Source of the DNA: Malachius bipustulatus
Taxonomy: Eukaryota > Arthropoda > Insecta > Coleoptera > Melyridae
Direction of reading: 5' to 3'
DNA: 64,000 bases
NCBI GenBank assembly: GCA_910589415.1
Contig: OU342631.1
Coordinates: forward strand, 5,146,001 to 5,210,000
In this document: positions 1 to 9,407 of the stretch, piece by piece
Position numbering within the stretch: position 1 is the first letter of the stretch
How the letters are laid out: each line of letters begins with the position of its first letter
Made by a program: the position numbers and the translations under genes
The notes under the pieces: generated by a model
The model's database searches: none
Seen by the model: the letters and a program-made list of their open reading frames with translations, nothing else
Told to the model about the DNA's origin: nothing

Positions 1-189
1 TATGCAAACATAAGCAAAATATTTCCTGTAGAAATCAGTCGTTGGACCTTTAGTTTTAGAGATACAGGATGTTAAAATTATTTGAAAAATTTAATATTTT
101 TTGAATATCTAAAAATTTACTGATCAGACAAACTCGTAATTTTGGACAGTTGTAATAATTGAAGCACATGATTTGAAAGCCCGATGAAA

Positions 190-661
190 AACTCTTCAAT
201 CCAGTGGTGGAGATCTGGGTGTGTTCTTATCTTTTTTATTGGTAATTTCTACGCCACTGACTTTAATGCAAATTTGTCATCTTAAGTTTGTGTTGTAACG
301 CACTGTTTCCGGGATATCTCACAATCACAATGTAAGAACCCGTACAAGGTAAAATAGGTATCATAAAAATCGATGCTAATGAGTTTTTCCAGAAACTACA
401 TTTTTGTGTTCATAACCATTTTTGTGTTCGATATTGAAGCGTGTTGCATTACAAAAAAAAATTGCATTGGTTACTACATTATTGAATATCTTGTATTTTC
501 TTGAATATATACAACAAAAACATAAGATGACTTTTCTCCTCTAAACAAAACGAGGTATCTGCAAAAAATAACAAATTTGCATTAAAGTCAGTGGCGTAGC
601 AATAATTATACAATAAAAAAGGTAACAACACACCCAGATTCTGCCACTGGATTGAAGAATT
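190..661. repeat. Inverted-repeat (MITE-like) element
   Basis: The left arm starts near CTTCAATCCAGTGG and the right arm ends CCACTGGATTGAAG; both contain GGGTGTGTT or its complement and GCAAATTTG beside GTCAGTGGCGTAG. Arms are about 100 bp with about 260 bp between them. No coding frame is present. It lies inside AT-rich repeat sequence, so it looks like a small non-autonomous DNA transposon inserted into older repeat DNA. The CAGTGGCG motif recurs elsewhere in the window (5.2, 7.3, 19.2, 50.0 and 55.5 kb). Confidence 0.7.
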
Positions 662-699
662 TTTTATCGAATAAAGAATTTTTTATCGAATAAAGAATA

Positions 700-1117
700 A
701 CATTTTTAAGAATTTTTTTTAATTTGACAGATTGTTTCCTTGATTCTTTTAATAGCGAATGACACGAAAAAACAATATGGCGGCCATAAGAAAAACAAAA
801 GTTGACTATGAAAACTCTTGGATCTAGTAGTCCTTGAAAATTTTGGAAATGACAGATGATACCTTTTGATGACTTATGTAAACCTACAAAAACATTTTAA
901 TTTCTTTTCAATAATAAAAAAGATATGATTGAAATAAGAAATCTCCATTTTTAATTTTTTTCAGGATATTTCAGCAGCGCCTGAAGTTTCCATAAATTTT
1001 CTTTCAGATTCTTAATAAGCATAAAATTGTGCAACTTTTCTCTAATTTAACCCACCCTGTATCTTTTACCGTTTCCGAGATCCCAATGGTGAGCATCGAA
1101 TTGTTAACCACCCTGTA
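700..1117. repeat. Solo arm of a TACAGGGTG-type foldback family
   Basis: This stretch matches, by eye, the right arms at 45943-46365 and 20200-20475: a block with GACTTATGTAA, AATAATAAAAAAGATATG, TCAGGATATTTC and TTTAACC, ending in ACCCTGTA. It ends with the same terminal motif that closes other elements in the window. No protein is encoded. Confidence 0.6.
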
Positions 1118-1122
1118 TACCT

Positions 1123-1648
1123 GTAAGCCCATACAAAAATTATTTATTGATTTTCAAAATAAAAAAAATATTGCAAAAATAAGAAATCTCGTATTTCTCA
1201 GGTTATTTCAGTAATGACTGAACTTATTTTTAATTTTCTTTCAGATTCTGATAAGATAAAGTAGGTACTTACCTATGGTTTGTCCAGTGAGTGTTGTCCG
1301 ATGAGATTTTACACTGATCCTGACTACAAACGATTCGATTTTCTATGTTTTAATTCGTACAATTATAATAATTGATTTATATTATAATTATTCGTACAAT
1401 TAATTATAATAATTAGAATTAGTACGAATTAAAACATACAAAATCAAATCGTTTATACTCAGGATCAATGTGGCATCTCACCGGACAACACTCACTGGAC
1501 AAGCCATATCTACCTAATGTAAGTAATAATAGGTACCTATCTAAATGCAACACTTTTCTCCAATTTAACCAACCTTTGTATCTCTTTCCGTTTTAGAGAT
1601 CCCTAGTGGTGACGGCGAGCAGCTAATTATTGTAACAACCTGTATAAG
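1123..1648. repeat. Second foldback-arm copy, split by a palindromic MITE
   Basis: The sequence repeats the order seen in the arm just upstream (ATTTTCAAAATAA, AATAAGAAATCTC, CTTTCAGATTCT). It is then interrupted and resumes after about 1545 with CTCCAATTTAACC, GAGATCCC and a terminal ACCTGTATA. The interruption is the palindromic element at 1274-1508, so the order of events is readable: arm first, MITE later. Confidence 0.6.
1274..1508. mobile_element. Palindromic MITE
   Basis: Two arms of about 87 bp are near-perfect reverse complements. The left arm runs from TATGGTTTGTCCAGTGAG to TTTTAATTCGTAC and the right from GTACGAATTAAAAC to CTCACTGGACAAGCCATA. A 60-bp AT-only centre separates them. 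There is no coding capacity. It splits an older repeat arm, which supports mobility. Confidence 0.75.
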
Positions 1649-1767
1649 AAAATTTTTGAATTTTTACAGTAATAATAATAATTGTCTGTAATACTCTTTC
1701 TTACTGAGCGAATGTTCAAACAGTTTCTCGTCCGATGAAAACTAACTGACGCGCTTAATACTATCAA

Positions 1768-1840
1768 GCCCGGGTAGCTCAGTCGGTAGAGCATTGGACT
1801 TTTAATCCAAGGGTCCAGGGTTCAAGTCCCTGCTCGGGCG
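1768..1840 (+). tRNA. tRNA-Lys (anticodon TTT)
   Basis: A 73-nt cloverleaf. The acceptor stem GCCCGGG pairs with CTCGGGC (one G-T), followed by discriminator G. The D arm contains TAGCTCAGTCGGTAGAGC, a good A box. The anticodon stem TTGGA/TCCAA encloses loop CTTTTAA, placing TTT at positions 34-36. The T arm contains GGTTCAAGTCC, a canonical B box. There is no intron, and CCA is not encoded, as usual for eukaryotes. A run of T follows directly. The intact structure argues for a functional gene decoding AAA/AAG lysine codons. Confidence 0.96.
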
Positions 1841-1846
1841 GTACAC

Positions 1847-1855
1847 TTTTTTTTT
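1847..1855 (+). terminator. RNA polymerase III terminator
   Basis: Nine consecutive T residues begin six bases after the tRNA-Lys discriminator base, the expected pol III stop signal. Confidence 0.85.
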
Positions 1856-2554
1856 ATTTTGCCGTTTTTATTCGACGGTTGGTTCTGGTAACGAAATGAA
1901 ATAAATGTTCATTTAAAAATGGAATCAAAGATTTCTTTCTGAAGTGCCTTTTATCCTTTTATCGAGGAAAAAAATAAATAAAACAGTAAATTAGCAAATT
2001 AGCAGGGAAAAAAAATTGTACTTTTTTCCCAATATACCCGCACGAAAGATCCGCTCAGTATAGACACGGACACGAAAGTTACACATTGTTATCAATATTA
2101 ATAAATTCACTCATCGAAAATTACACAAGCAAGCACATCTCTTTCTTTCTTCAATTTTAATTAAATTATGACATTTACGTATCGAATTAGGTAAATCGTT
2201 TTTTTTTTTACACAAGATGTTTGTACTCTCCGCTAAAAATAAATAACCTATTATTGATATAAAAATAATAAATTTATTATTTAATCAATAAATAATTTAA
2301 TAATAATCTCCACAGACAAGAAAGAATATTTATTAGCAACGATGCCGCAATTATCGTCTGAGATTGTTAGCTATTTAATTCATCCGTGATGGTTTTAAGG
2401 TAAACTATTTTATTTAAAAATTTTAAACTATACAGGCTGGGCCACGGTATACGAAACGGAAGATTATGGCCGTGTCTCTGGATTTTAGGATCTTTTTATT
2501 TTTGGAGTGGATAGAGACCCGGCAGAGGTATGTTTTAAAATTATATTCATAATG
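1856..2554. other. No gene seen; AT-rich spacer
   Basis: AT-rich sequence with only short frames. A TACAGGCTGGGCCA motif near 2434 resembles repeat-unit starts seen at 3229 and 28040 and may be an edge of that family. Confidence 0.5.
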
Positions 2555-4045
2555 TACAGGGTGTCCCAAAAGCATAAAACATATCAAAGTCATGTTTTTT
2601 TAAATGGAATGCTCCTATGTTATTGCATTTTTAGATTGTCTGAAAAAAGAAAATAAGATTTGGCTTTTACAGTTGGTGTTTAAATTCAGAAGTTTTTGAG
2701 TTATAAACAAGTATAAAATTAATTTATTAATTAAATAAACGGGATGAAGATGTTTAGCATTAGAATGAGACGGAGATAATTGATTACGTAATTATATAGG
2801 AAATTATCGTTTGTGAATACAGGTGTATGTGTTCTTTTATATCTTGTGACTGACACAAATATTCAGACCTTCTTATTAAAGGTCGGTTTGGCAACTATGG
2901 AAGGTAAGCAGTTCATAATTTCAAGAAATTCTCCAATTTGGTGTTTTATGACCGGAACGAATGTTAATCCTTGAGTTCGAAGTTAAGGGATTAAAATTGA
3001 GTATCTTGGAGCTCGCATACGCCCATTTTATCGAATTATGGAATTATGCATCTTCAATGAAGTTGAATTTTTATATATGCTGCGAAAGGACCCCGCCGCG
3101 GAACCATCACCAACTATGGAAATTGGCTCCTGGTCAAATTAGCCCATAAAAAGTAGTGTTCTTGAGATTTTCGTTTCTGAAAATCAATTTTTTCTCTCAT
3201 AACTGTCCCTTGCATTCACGCATTAGTATACAGGGTGGGCCATCGAAAAGGTAACAAGCCTAATAGTTTGGAAAGTGAAGATGTATGCCAAAAACTCCGA
3301 AACAGGTTTTAAAAACAGAAAAACTCGATTTTGTTATCGAGTGGGACATATTTTCATGACAAATATTAACTACCCAAGTTCACCCTCTTGGCAGGGGTGT
3401 AGCTACCCCTTTGCTTATCATCATAGGGAACAGCTATCGAGTGATACATCATTTGAAAGCTACTTGTATTCTCTTTACAACGATATCCAACATTTTGGGT
3501 TTTGCTTACATACGGGATGGCCCAACGAAAACGTAACTCGCCCTAATAACTTGGAAACTGAAGATGTACGCGAAAAACGCCGAAACAGGTCGATTTTGTT
3601 ATCAAAGTAGGCATATTTTCATGACAAATTTAACTACCCTAGTTCACCCCCTTGGCAGGGGTAGCTACCCCTTTGCTTATCATCATAGGGAACAGCTATC
3701 GAGTGATACATCATTTGAAAACTACTTGAATTCTCTTTACAGCGATATCCAACACTTTGGATTTCGCTTACATACAGGGTCATACCCCTTCCCGGGTTTC
3801 CATCAAATTATCATGTACATCAGAAATTAGTACTTTTAAAAAGAAATTTACCTACCAAATTTCATCGAATTGGAATCAGCCGACTTTGAGCTATTTCAAA
3901 AAAACTAAAATTTTCAAAAGACTTTGAAGCGATCTCACGGACAAACGAAGCATTTTGGTATAGAGATAAGTTTGGTCCGAGCGACTTTTTTTACCTCAGT
4001 AATCTGTGGTTGCTCCATGTCCATGGAATATTGGGACACCCTGTA
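2555..4045. mobile_element. DNA element bounded by TACAGGGTGTCCCAA termini
   Basis: The left end reads TACAGGGTGTCCCAA and the right end TTGGGACACCCTGTA, an exact 15-bp terminal inverted repeat with TA at each edge. The left interior (about 2560-2700) is also found in reverse at about 28790-28925 and in direct orientation near 60650-60790. Inside lies the tandem array at 3229-3772. The ends may belong to different insertions, so the boundary pairing is an inference. Confidence 0.5.
3229..3772 (+). repeat. Head-to-tail pair of about 270-bp repeat units
   Basis: Unit one starts TACAGGGTGGGCCATCG, unit two starts TACGGGATGGCCCAACG near 3511, and a third start (TACAGGGTCATACC) follows at 3773. 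The units share long blocks such as ACATATTTTCATGACAAAT, GGGAACAGCTATCGAGTG and CGATATCCAACA. The first unit reads GAAAAGGTAACAAGCC where the second reads GAAAACGTAACTCGCC. The same two subtypes recur in the same order near 28.6 kb on the other strand. No protein is encoded; open frames here are by-products of the repeat. Confidence 0.85.
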
Positions 4046-4365
4046 GATAATAAATGTTCATGAAATTATATCCCATGCCAGATGTTTTTATATTCAAGTT
4101 CGCTGTGATATTTTTTCTTAAAGTTGTAAGCCCTGGTTAGCCGATTTGTGCTAAAAAAGTTCAACTGACGTATTATGCTCATATGCCACTTAGGAATAAT
4201 TTTTCTATATTACAAAATATAAAACATTTTGAAGTATGAAAACAATAAATTTAGTAATATGTGGCTTTGGTTGCCATGGTGTAGTAAAAAGTATCTAATT
4301 ATTGGTAGTCAAGTTTTAACTTCAGTCAAAAAGTTCCATCACATTTAGGTATACAGCGTGATCCC

Positions 4366-4500
4366 CAAATAGCAGACACGGTATACAGAGTGTTGTAGAG
4401 GATGTTCAGAAAGACTGTAAATTTAAAACAAAAAATAATGGTCTCCTCGGTTTCGTTACCGAGATATAGGTTGTCCTTTTTTTTAAATTTAAATCTAAAT
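4366..4500 (+). repeat. Dispersed repeat fragment shared with 32.9 kb
   Basis: GTGTTGTAGAGGATGTTCAG, AAAGACTGTAA and CCTCGGTTTCGTTA recur in order at about 32925-32995 (TTGTAGAGGATGTCCAG, AAAGACTCTAA, CCTCGGCTTCGTTA). This is a dispersed, non-coding transposon fragment. Confidence 0.6.
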
Positions 4501-4819
4501 GGCAGTCAAATTTAAACAACCTCCACTGGCAAAGCACATGATTTGACGATTTTGACATAACTATTACGATAGTGTTTGTTTTTTATTATTTTTATTATCG
4601 GGAACGGAATTACAGGCATTCAAAGTTTACCTATTCCCGGTATTCAAAAAAATTTTTCAATGTGGCATCGTTATTCGAATTCGAGATTTTGAATAATATT
4701 ATCGAATATGTATCCGCGCAACGATTGTTTTAAGCTTTAATGGATTAGACAAAAGATGAATGACATGTTGTCAGACAACATGCCATCCATTTATGTTGTG
4801 CTGTGAGCAGAGGCGGAAA

Positions 4820-4862
4820 TTGTAGACACGTGTTTCGTCCTGTTTGGGACTCTTCAGTACAA
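4820..4862 (-). ncRNA. Hammerhead ribozyme, copy 1
   Basis: Read on the minus strand in order: stem I TTGTA, core CTGAAGA (matches CUGANGA), stem II GTCC with loop CAAACA and GGAC, core GAA, stem III ACACGTGT, cleavage base C, stem I return TACAA. All invariant core bases are present and stems I and II pair perfectly. Stem III is a perfect palindrome with no loop, so the monomer would be strained while two copies could pair through it, as known for Penelope-associated hammerheads. Cleavage is predicted directly after the C at plus position 4825. Confidence 0.9.
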
Positions 4863-5139
4863 TGTATCTACCAACACACAGCACAGTTTAGATCACGGAT
4901 CCCGTGAGCAGAATGCAATGAAATAAAAATAAAAATAAAATAAAAAGGCACGGTGGGTTAGGCTTGCGCCATAGGATACACCCCAGACAGCCATAATGCA
5001 TGCCAAAAATGAGTGCAGTGCCCCCCGGTGTGCATGAAGTAGGTTAAGCCCCTACTAGGCGTTGCTAGACAAAAGATGAATGACATGTTGTCAGACAACA
5101 TGCCATCCATTTATGTTGTGCTGTGAGCAGAGGCGGAAA

Positions 5140-5182
5140 TTGTAGACACGTGTTTCGTCCTGTTTGGGACTCTTCAGTACAA
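5140..5182 (-). ncRNA. Hammerhead ribozyme, copy 2
   Basis: Identical to the copy 320 bp away across all 43 positions, including core CTGAAGA...GAA and the palindromic stem III. Just beyond it AGTCCCAAACAGGA on the plus strand is the inverse of the stem II region, so an alternative hairpin could compete with folding. Predicted cleavage follows the C at plus position 5145. Confidence 0.9.
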
Positions 5183-5641
5183 CTAGTCCCAAACAGGATT
5201 TCTATTTGAACAGAAATCAGTGGCGTACGATCAATGTCTGCTAAAATATGCCGGTAAAATTCTGCACGATCGTGCACCATCGTCACTAATGGAAATAAGA
5301 CGAAATGTGGTACATGAAAAAATGCCCCTTTGATGCGTAATACCTGTATACAAAATTTCATTGAAATATCCAGAGCGGTATTACAGATATTACGAAAAAA
5401 TAATTTATTTTTAATAAAATTTTACCATCCTGTATCTCAAAAGTTAAGACTCTTAGGACATACGTTCTTATGAAAAAACATACTTTTTGGATTTTAATAG
5501 ACACTATAAAAATGTCATAACATATGGAGTGTCCCATTTAAAATAACAAAGTTGGTATCTATATCCGATATAACCTGAAAGGTTGTTATTTTTGGAAATT
5601 TTTCGTTCGATGGATCCTAAGCCCACATGCCTTAAACTATA

Positions 5642-5931
5642 ATACAGGAAACTGAGTTCAAAAAGCGGCGACAAAATTCAGTGCCATCTAGCGTTTCGGG
5701 GCGGACCTAACAACGATTTAAACAATTACTTTCCTGCACTTTACTCTAAATAATAAAATAAAATTACTGTCAAAATTACTTCAGTGGGGTTGTGTAAATT
5801 GATAATTATCAAAGAAATCAACCCAATTCACATACTAATTTTGGTGCTATAGGTCCGCCCCGAACGAATAGATGTCGCCAGTCTGAGTGTCGTCGACCAA
5901 ATACATGTATTTCTGTGAGAGTTTCCTGTAT
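5642..5931. mobile_element. MITE with ATACAGGAAACT inverted termini
   Basis: The left end carries ATACAGGAAACT, CGGCGACA and TCGGGGCGGACCTA. The right end carries the reverse complements TAGGTCCGCCCCGA, TGTCGCC and GTTTCCTGTAT. Arms are about 80 bp and imperfect, around an AT-rich centre that itself folds (GGGTTGTGT against its near-complement). No coding frame. Confidence 0.7.
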
Positions 5932-6390
5932 TTTGCTAAGCCTTAACGGCTATTACCAAAATATGGAATATCTAACTTTGTTTCTCTGCATATACTTCTA
6001 ATAGACCACTTAAAAAATCATCCTGTATACTGTCTGACAAAACCTAGAGACGAAATAATGTTTTGGTCCAATTTGTCTGGGTACTCGTGATTATTCCAGA
6101 GACAGACAAATTGGCTTAGACGACACAAACTTTATACGTGTAGGTACCTACCATAAAATGAAAACCCTCCCATCTTACCGCAGACGTGCCGCTCCCCCAA
6201 ACATAAATTTTTTTGGGATTTTTGGAAGGAGACTTGGAAGGCTGAAGAGACCAAAGTATAGGCGACGTTAGATTTTGACTATAAGATCCAGGAAAGTTAT
6301 GTTGAGGTCGTCAGATTCCTAAAGAGTTATGAAGTTCTGAAACAAATTTCCACTCGTGGAGCAGCACGCATCGATCATTATACTTTTATA

Positions 6391-7566
6391 TGTCGCTAAA
6401 AGGTACCACCAACGTTCTACCACAAACTTCTGAGTAAAAAATATTCCGATTTAACCAAAATCATCTATGTCCAAAAATGCACCATTTTCAAGATACAGCC
6501 CTTAAAATGGGGTCAACCCAATATACGTTTTCCTGAATAAGTCAAAAATTAATTAACTGAGAAACTTCAAAATTGCACCACCTACTACTATTGTTAAGAG
6601 CAATAGACTGGCGTAGTTTTACACACATTGACATACAGGGTGTTCCTCTTTTTGATGTCACGTCTCATTTTCCACCCTAGAGCTTTTTTATTCGTACGCC
6701 ACTGGTTGATTCTATATTTTTTATCCAAAGGCGTAAGTATTACCAAACTTTTTGCCCTCTTACTAAAGTTTTGTGTCTTGTTTTCCCATAATTAAATTTA
6801 ATGATGGGCACCAGGAAAACGTATTTGTGAAAATCTCATTTTAATTAAAAAATTAATTTTTATTTCACAGAAATGACTTTATTCACATTTATTGACCTTG
6901 AGAATAATCGTAGTAGGCCGTGAAACTAAATTTTCTCATTGAATTGAATTATGTTTTTACTTATTTTGAAAAATGTATATTTTCCAAATTTATTTTAACA
7001 GCTGTATCTTGAAAAAGGGGCCATTTTAGACATAAATAATTTCGGTTGAATCGGAACAGTTTGACTCCAAGAATCTTTGGTGAAACGTTGTTGTTGAAAT
7101 TATTATTTAAATTAACAAAAAATTTCCAGAAATACATTTTCAGTAGTGTAGGTCCATAATAAAAAATTAATTACGGAAAAACGATGCAAGATACGAATTT
7201 TTTATAGAAGAGAAAAAAGTTTAGTAATACTTTAGCCTTTGAATAAAAAATACAGAATCAATCAGTGGCGTGCGGATACAAAAGTTCCGTAGTAAAAAGT
7301 GAGACATGACATCGAAAAACAGGAACACACTGTATGTCAATGTTTGTAAAACTATGTTAGTTTTAACAATAGTAGTAAGCGTTGAAATTTTAAAATTTCT
7401 CAGGTAATCCATTTTTGACTTATTCTGGAAAACGTGTTTTTTGTTGACCCCCCCCCCCCCCCTTTATGAAAAGGGCGCCTTTTTGGACATGTATAATTTC
7501 AGTTAAATCGTCATATTTTTTACTCAGGAATCTGTGGTAGAACGTTGGTGGTACTTTTTAGCGACA
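6391..7566. mobile_element. Long foldback element with about 380-bp arms
   Basis: The left arm opens TGTCGCTAAAAGGTACCACC and the right arm ends GGTGGTACTTTTTAGCGACA. Matching inner blocks include CAACGTTCTACCAC, GTACGCCACTG/CAGTGGCGTGCG and ACATTGACATACAGGGTGTTCC with its inverse. The right side continues into ACCCTGTATA. Spacer is about 400 bp. No transposase is visible, so it is non-autonomous. Confidence 0.75.
7448..7462 (+). repeat. Poly-C tract of 15
   Basis: Fifteen consecutive C inside the right arm of a foldback element. The matching place in the left arm has only GGGTCAACCC, so the run expanded in one arm after the arms formed. A read or assembly error in homopolymer length is possible. 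Confidence 0.8.
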
Positions 7567-8479
7567 CCCTGTATAATTAAATGCTCCTAAATAATCTACC
7601 ACTTAGGTATTCTAAGAGGAAATAGTTTCAATGTAAAATTATTTTATTTTTAATTTTTTAACAAAACTTGATATGTAGCATGTTATGATGACTTACAAGA
7701 CATAAAACATGACAAAAGCTCAAGGAATTAATTCTTGTCTACTACCTATAATAATGGTTCTAGACATCAATTTTTGTATCAACATGGTCTCGCTGTTCTT
7801 TACAGTGAGAGCGAACTACATTTTCATCGGCTAGGTCTGCTAATTGACTTCTTAGCGCTCACTCTGAGGTTTCTAATAAGGGGCAAGCAAGTATAGAGCA
7901 AATGATCGCAGATGACTGAGAGAAGAGTAAAAAGTCTCGGGCGATTGGCCGGCCATTGATGCAATGCGTTATCGTGACTGTTTCGCACACACATCTCGTT
8001 GTTATGGCAGAGGCCGAGGTCAGCTGAGTGCATCGGCACACTTACCCGCGCAGATGGCCCACTATCGCTTCTGCAAAAGCCTGGCATTGAACTCACCTCA
8101 CTCACCTCACACATTCCCTTCCTGTATACGTCACTAATTGCTTACCATTGTACTATAATAATTCATATTACGATATTATGTAGACGTGCTTTTATCTCCG
8201 CCCTTGCATGAGAATGATATAATTATTATTATTAATGATAGATAGTATAAGTGAATAATTAAGTATGTTTTTCTTCTTATGTAGATATTAATTTGATGAA
8301 GAAAATTACGGAAAAAGGAAACCATAAAATTTAGAACATATCCATTTTGATATAAGGAGGCATTAGCCCCGAACTTTTAAATTTCAGTGCCACCCCCTAC
8401 CTCGTGATATATCATTTTAAAGGGAATGTCAGTAGAAATGCAACGATGCTTTATGTTTTGAAATCGATTCATTTTTAAG
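7567..8479. other. No gene recognised; contains a GC-richer patch
   Basis: About 7800-8120 is richer in G+C than its surroundings and has open frames on both strands, none resembling a known domain. I see no splice-supported exon. It could be an untranslated exon, an enhancer or an old transposon fragment. The rest is AT-rich spacer. Confidence 0.4.
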
Positions 8480-8672
8480 GTGTTCGCAGACCAACTCCCG
8501 GAACCGACGCGGAGCGATCCGAATGCGGGATGTAATTATAGTGCAGCGGGAAATGCATGAACACCAACTCAGGCGTTTTTATTTTTGGATTTCCCGCTGG
8601 CACAATTACGTCTCGCTCTCGGATCCTTCCGCTCCCACTCCCGCAGTCCCGCAGACCGATGCGGAAGGACCT
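8480..8672. repeat. GC-rich inverted repeat
   Basis: The arms are imperfect reverse complements. The left has GATCCGAATGCGGGATGTAA and GCAGCGGGAAAT; the right has ATTTCCCGCTGGCAC, ACGTCTCGCTCTCGGATCC and TTCCGC. Arms are roughly 80 bp and the base composition differs from the AT-rich surroundings. Probably a short MITE. Confidence 0.6.
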
Positions 8673-9064
8673 TTAATGAAGTTGTAGAGAAAACGAAAAT
8701 CGCAATATTTAATTTTCAGAGCAGTTTATACTGAAACCCATACAAAATATTGGAAACGGCCTCTATCTTAAACTTTTCATGTAGCTAATAGCACAGAAAT
8801 ATTTTCAAAATTATATTTTTTTGATTATAGGACATGTAAGCTGTTTTCCGATATTTTTACCTGTTTTCAATGTAAACTTTGATTAGTTATTTAGCGTTCC
8901 AAGATGGGTAAGTGAACTTTTTTATCCGAGGTGGTCATTTGAGGACCGCAGAGAAACTGGAGGTCCTTAAAGCCACCGAAGATAAAAAAGAGACTTACCA
9001 ACGCGGAACGCATTACGCTTTTCTCACTATCACAATTATTACAATCCACAAAATAAAGTAATAG

Positions 9065-9407
9065 CACAGAATAGATGCAATCAGAAGCTAAACTCGCCGG
9101 CGGTGCCTTTGATCTTTTAGAGACAAGCCACAGAATAGAACACCTCTAGCGGCCATTGCTTCAGAGTAGAAACGCAGGCCCGCCACCAGCCCGTCACAGA
9201 ATAGGTACAGTTCTATTCTGTGGGCCCGCATTCAAAACTAATGAAAGCTCATCTCAAATCATGGCGGATCGCTATGCGCCGAGTATCTACTCGGCGCATA
9301 GCCGCGCATAGCGAACTCGGTATTTTTATTGAAGTTTATATTCTGATTGTACCTATTCTGTGGTAATAGGTAATGACACAGAATAGGTACAATCAGAATA
9401 TAAACTT
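9065..9407. repeat. CACAGAATAG cluster with two perfect palindromes
   Basis: CACAGAATAG or its inverse CTATTCTGTG occurs six times here, and once more near 43971. Two hairpins are perfect: CTATGCGCCGAGTA (9272-9285) against 9288-9301 with a 2-base loop, and a 31-bp arm at 9332-9362 against 9377-9407 with a 14-base loop. The second hairpin has CTATTCTGTG at its base of loop. This looks like the ends of several small elements of one family. Confidence 0.65.

Larger units (their letters stand above)
4746..5182 (-). mobile_element. Retrozyme-like element: direct repeats carrying hammerheads
   Basis: A 117-bp block (4746-4862) is repeated without visible change at 5066-5182, giving a 320-bp period. 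Each copy has a complete hammerhead ribozyme on the minus strand at its high-coordinate end. Cleavage of a minus-strand transcript at both sites would release a 320-nt RNA. Known relatives in layout are metazoan retrozymes (non-autonomous, giving circular RNAs) and the terminal repeats of Penelope-like retroelements. No reverse transcriptase is present. The identity of the two repeats suggests a recent origin. A decayed copy of the repeat lies at 19364-19485 on the plus strand. Confidence 0.75.

Noticed and set aside
3229..3772. CRISPR-like array
   Set aside because: Units of 260-280 bp with no short repeat-spacer pattern, in a eukaryotic genome.
3275..3830. Open frames of 88-111 codons as possible genes
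   Set aside because: They lie wholly in tandem repeat units, recur with each unit in different frames and have no domain.
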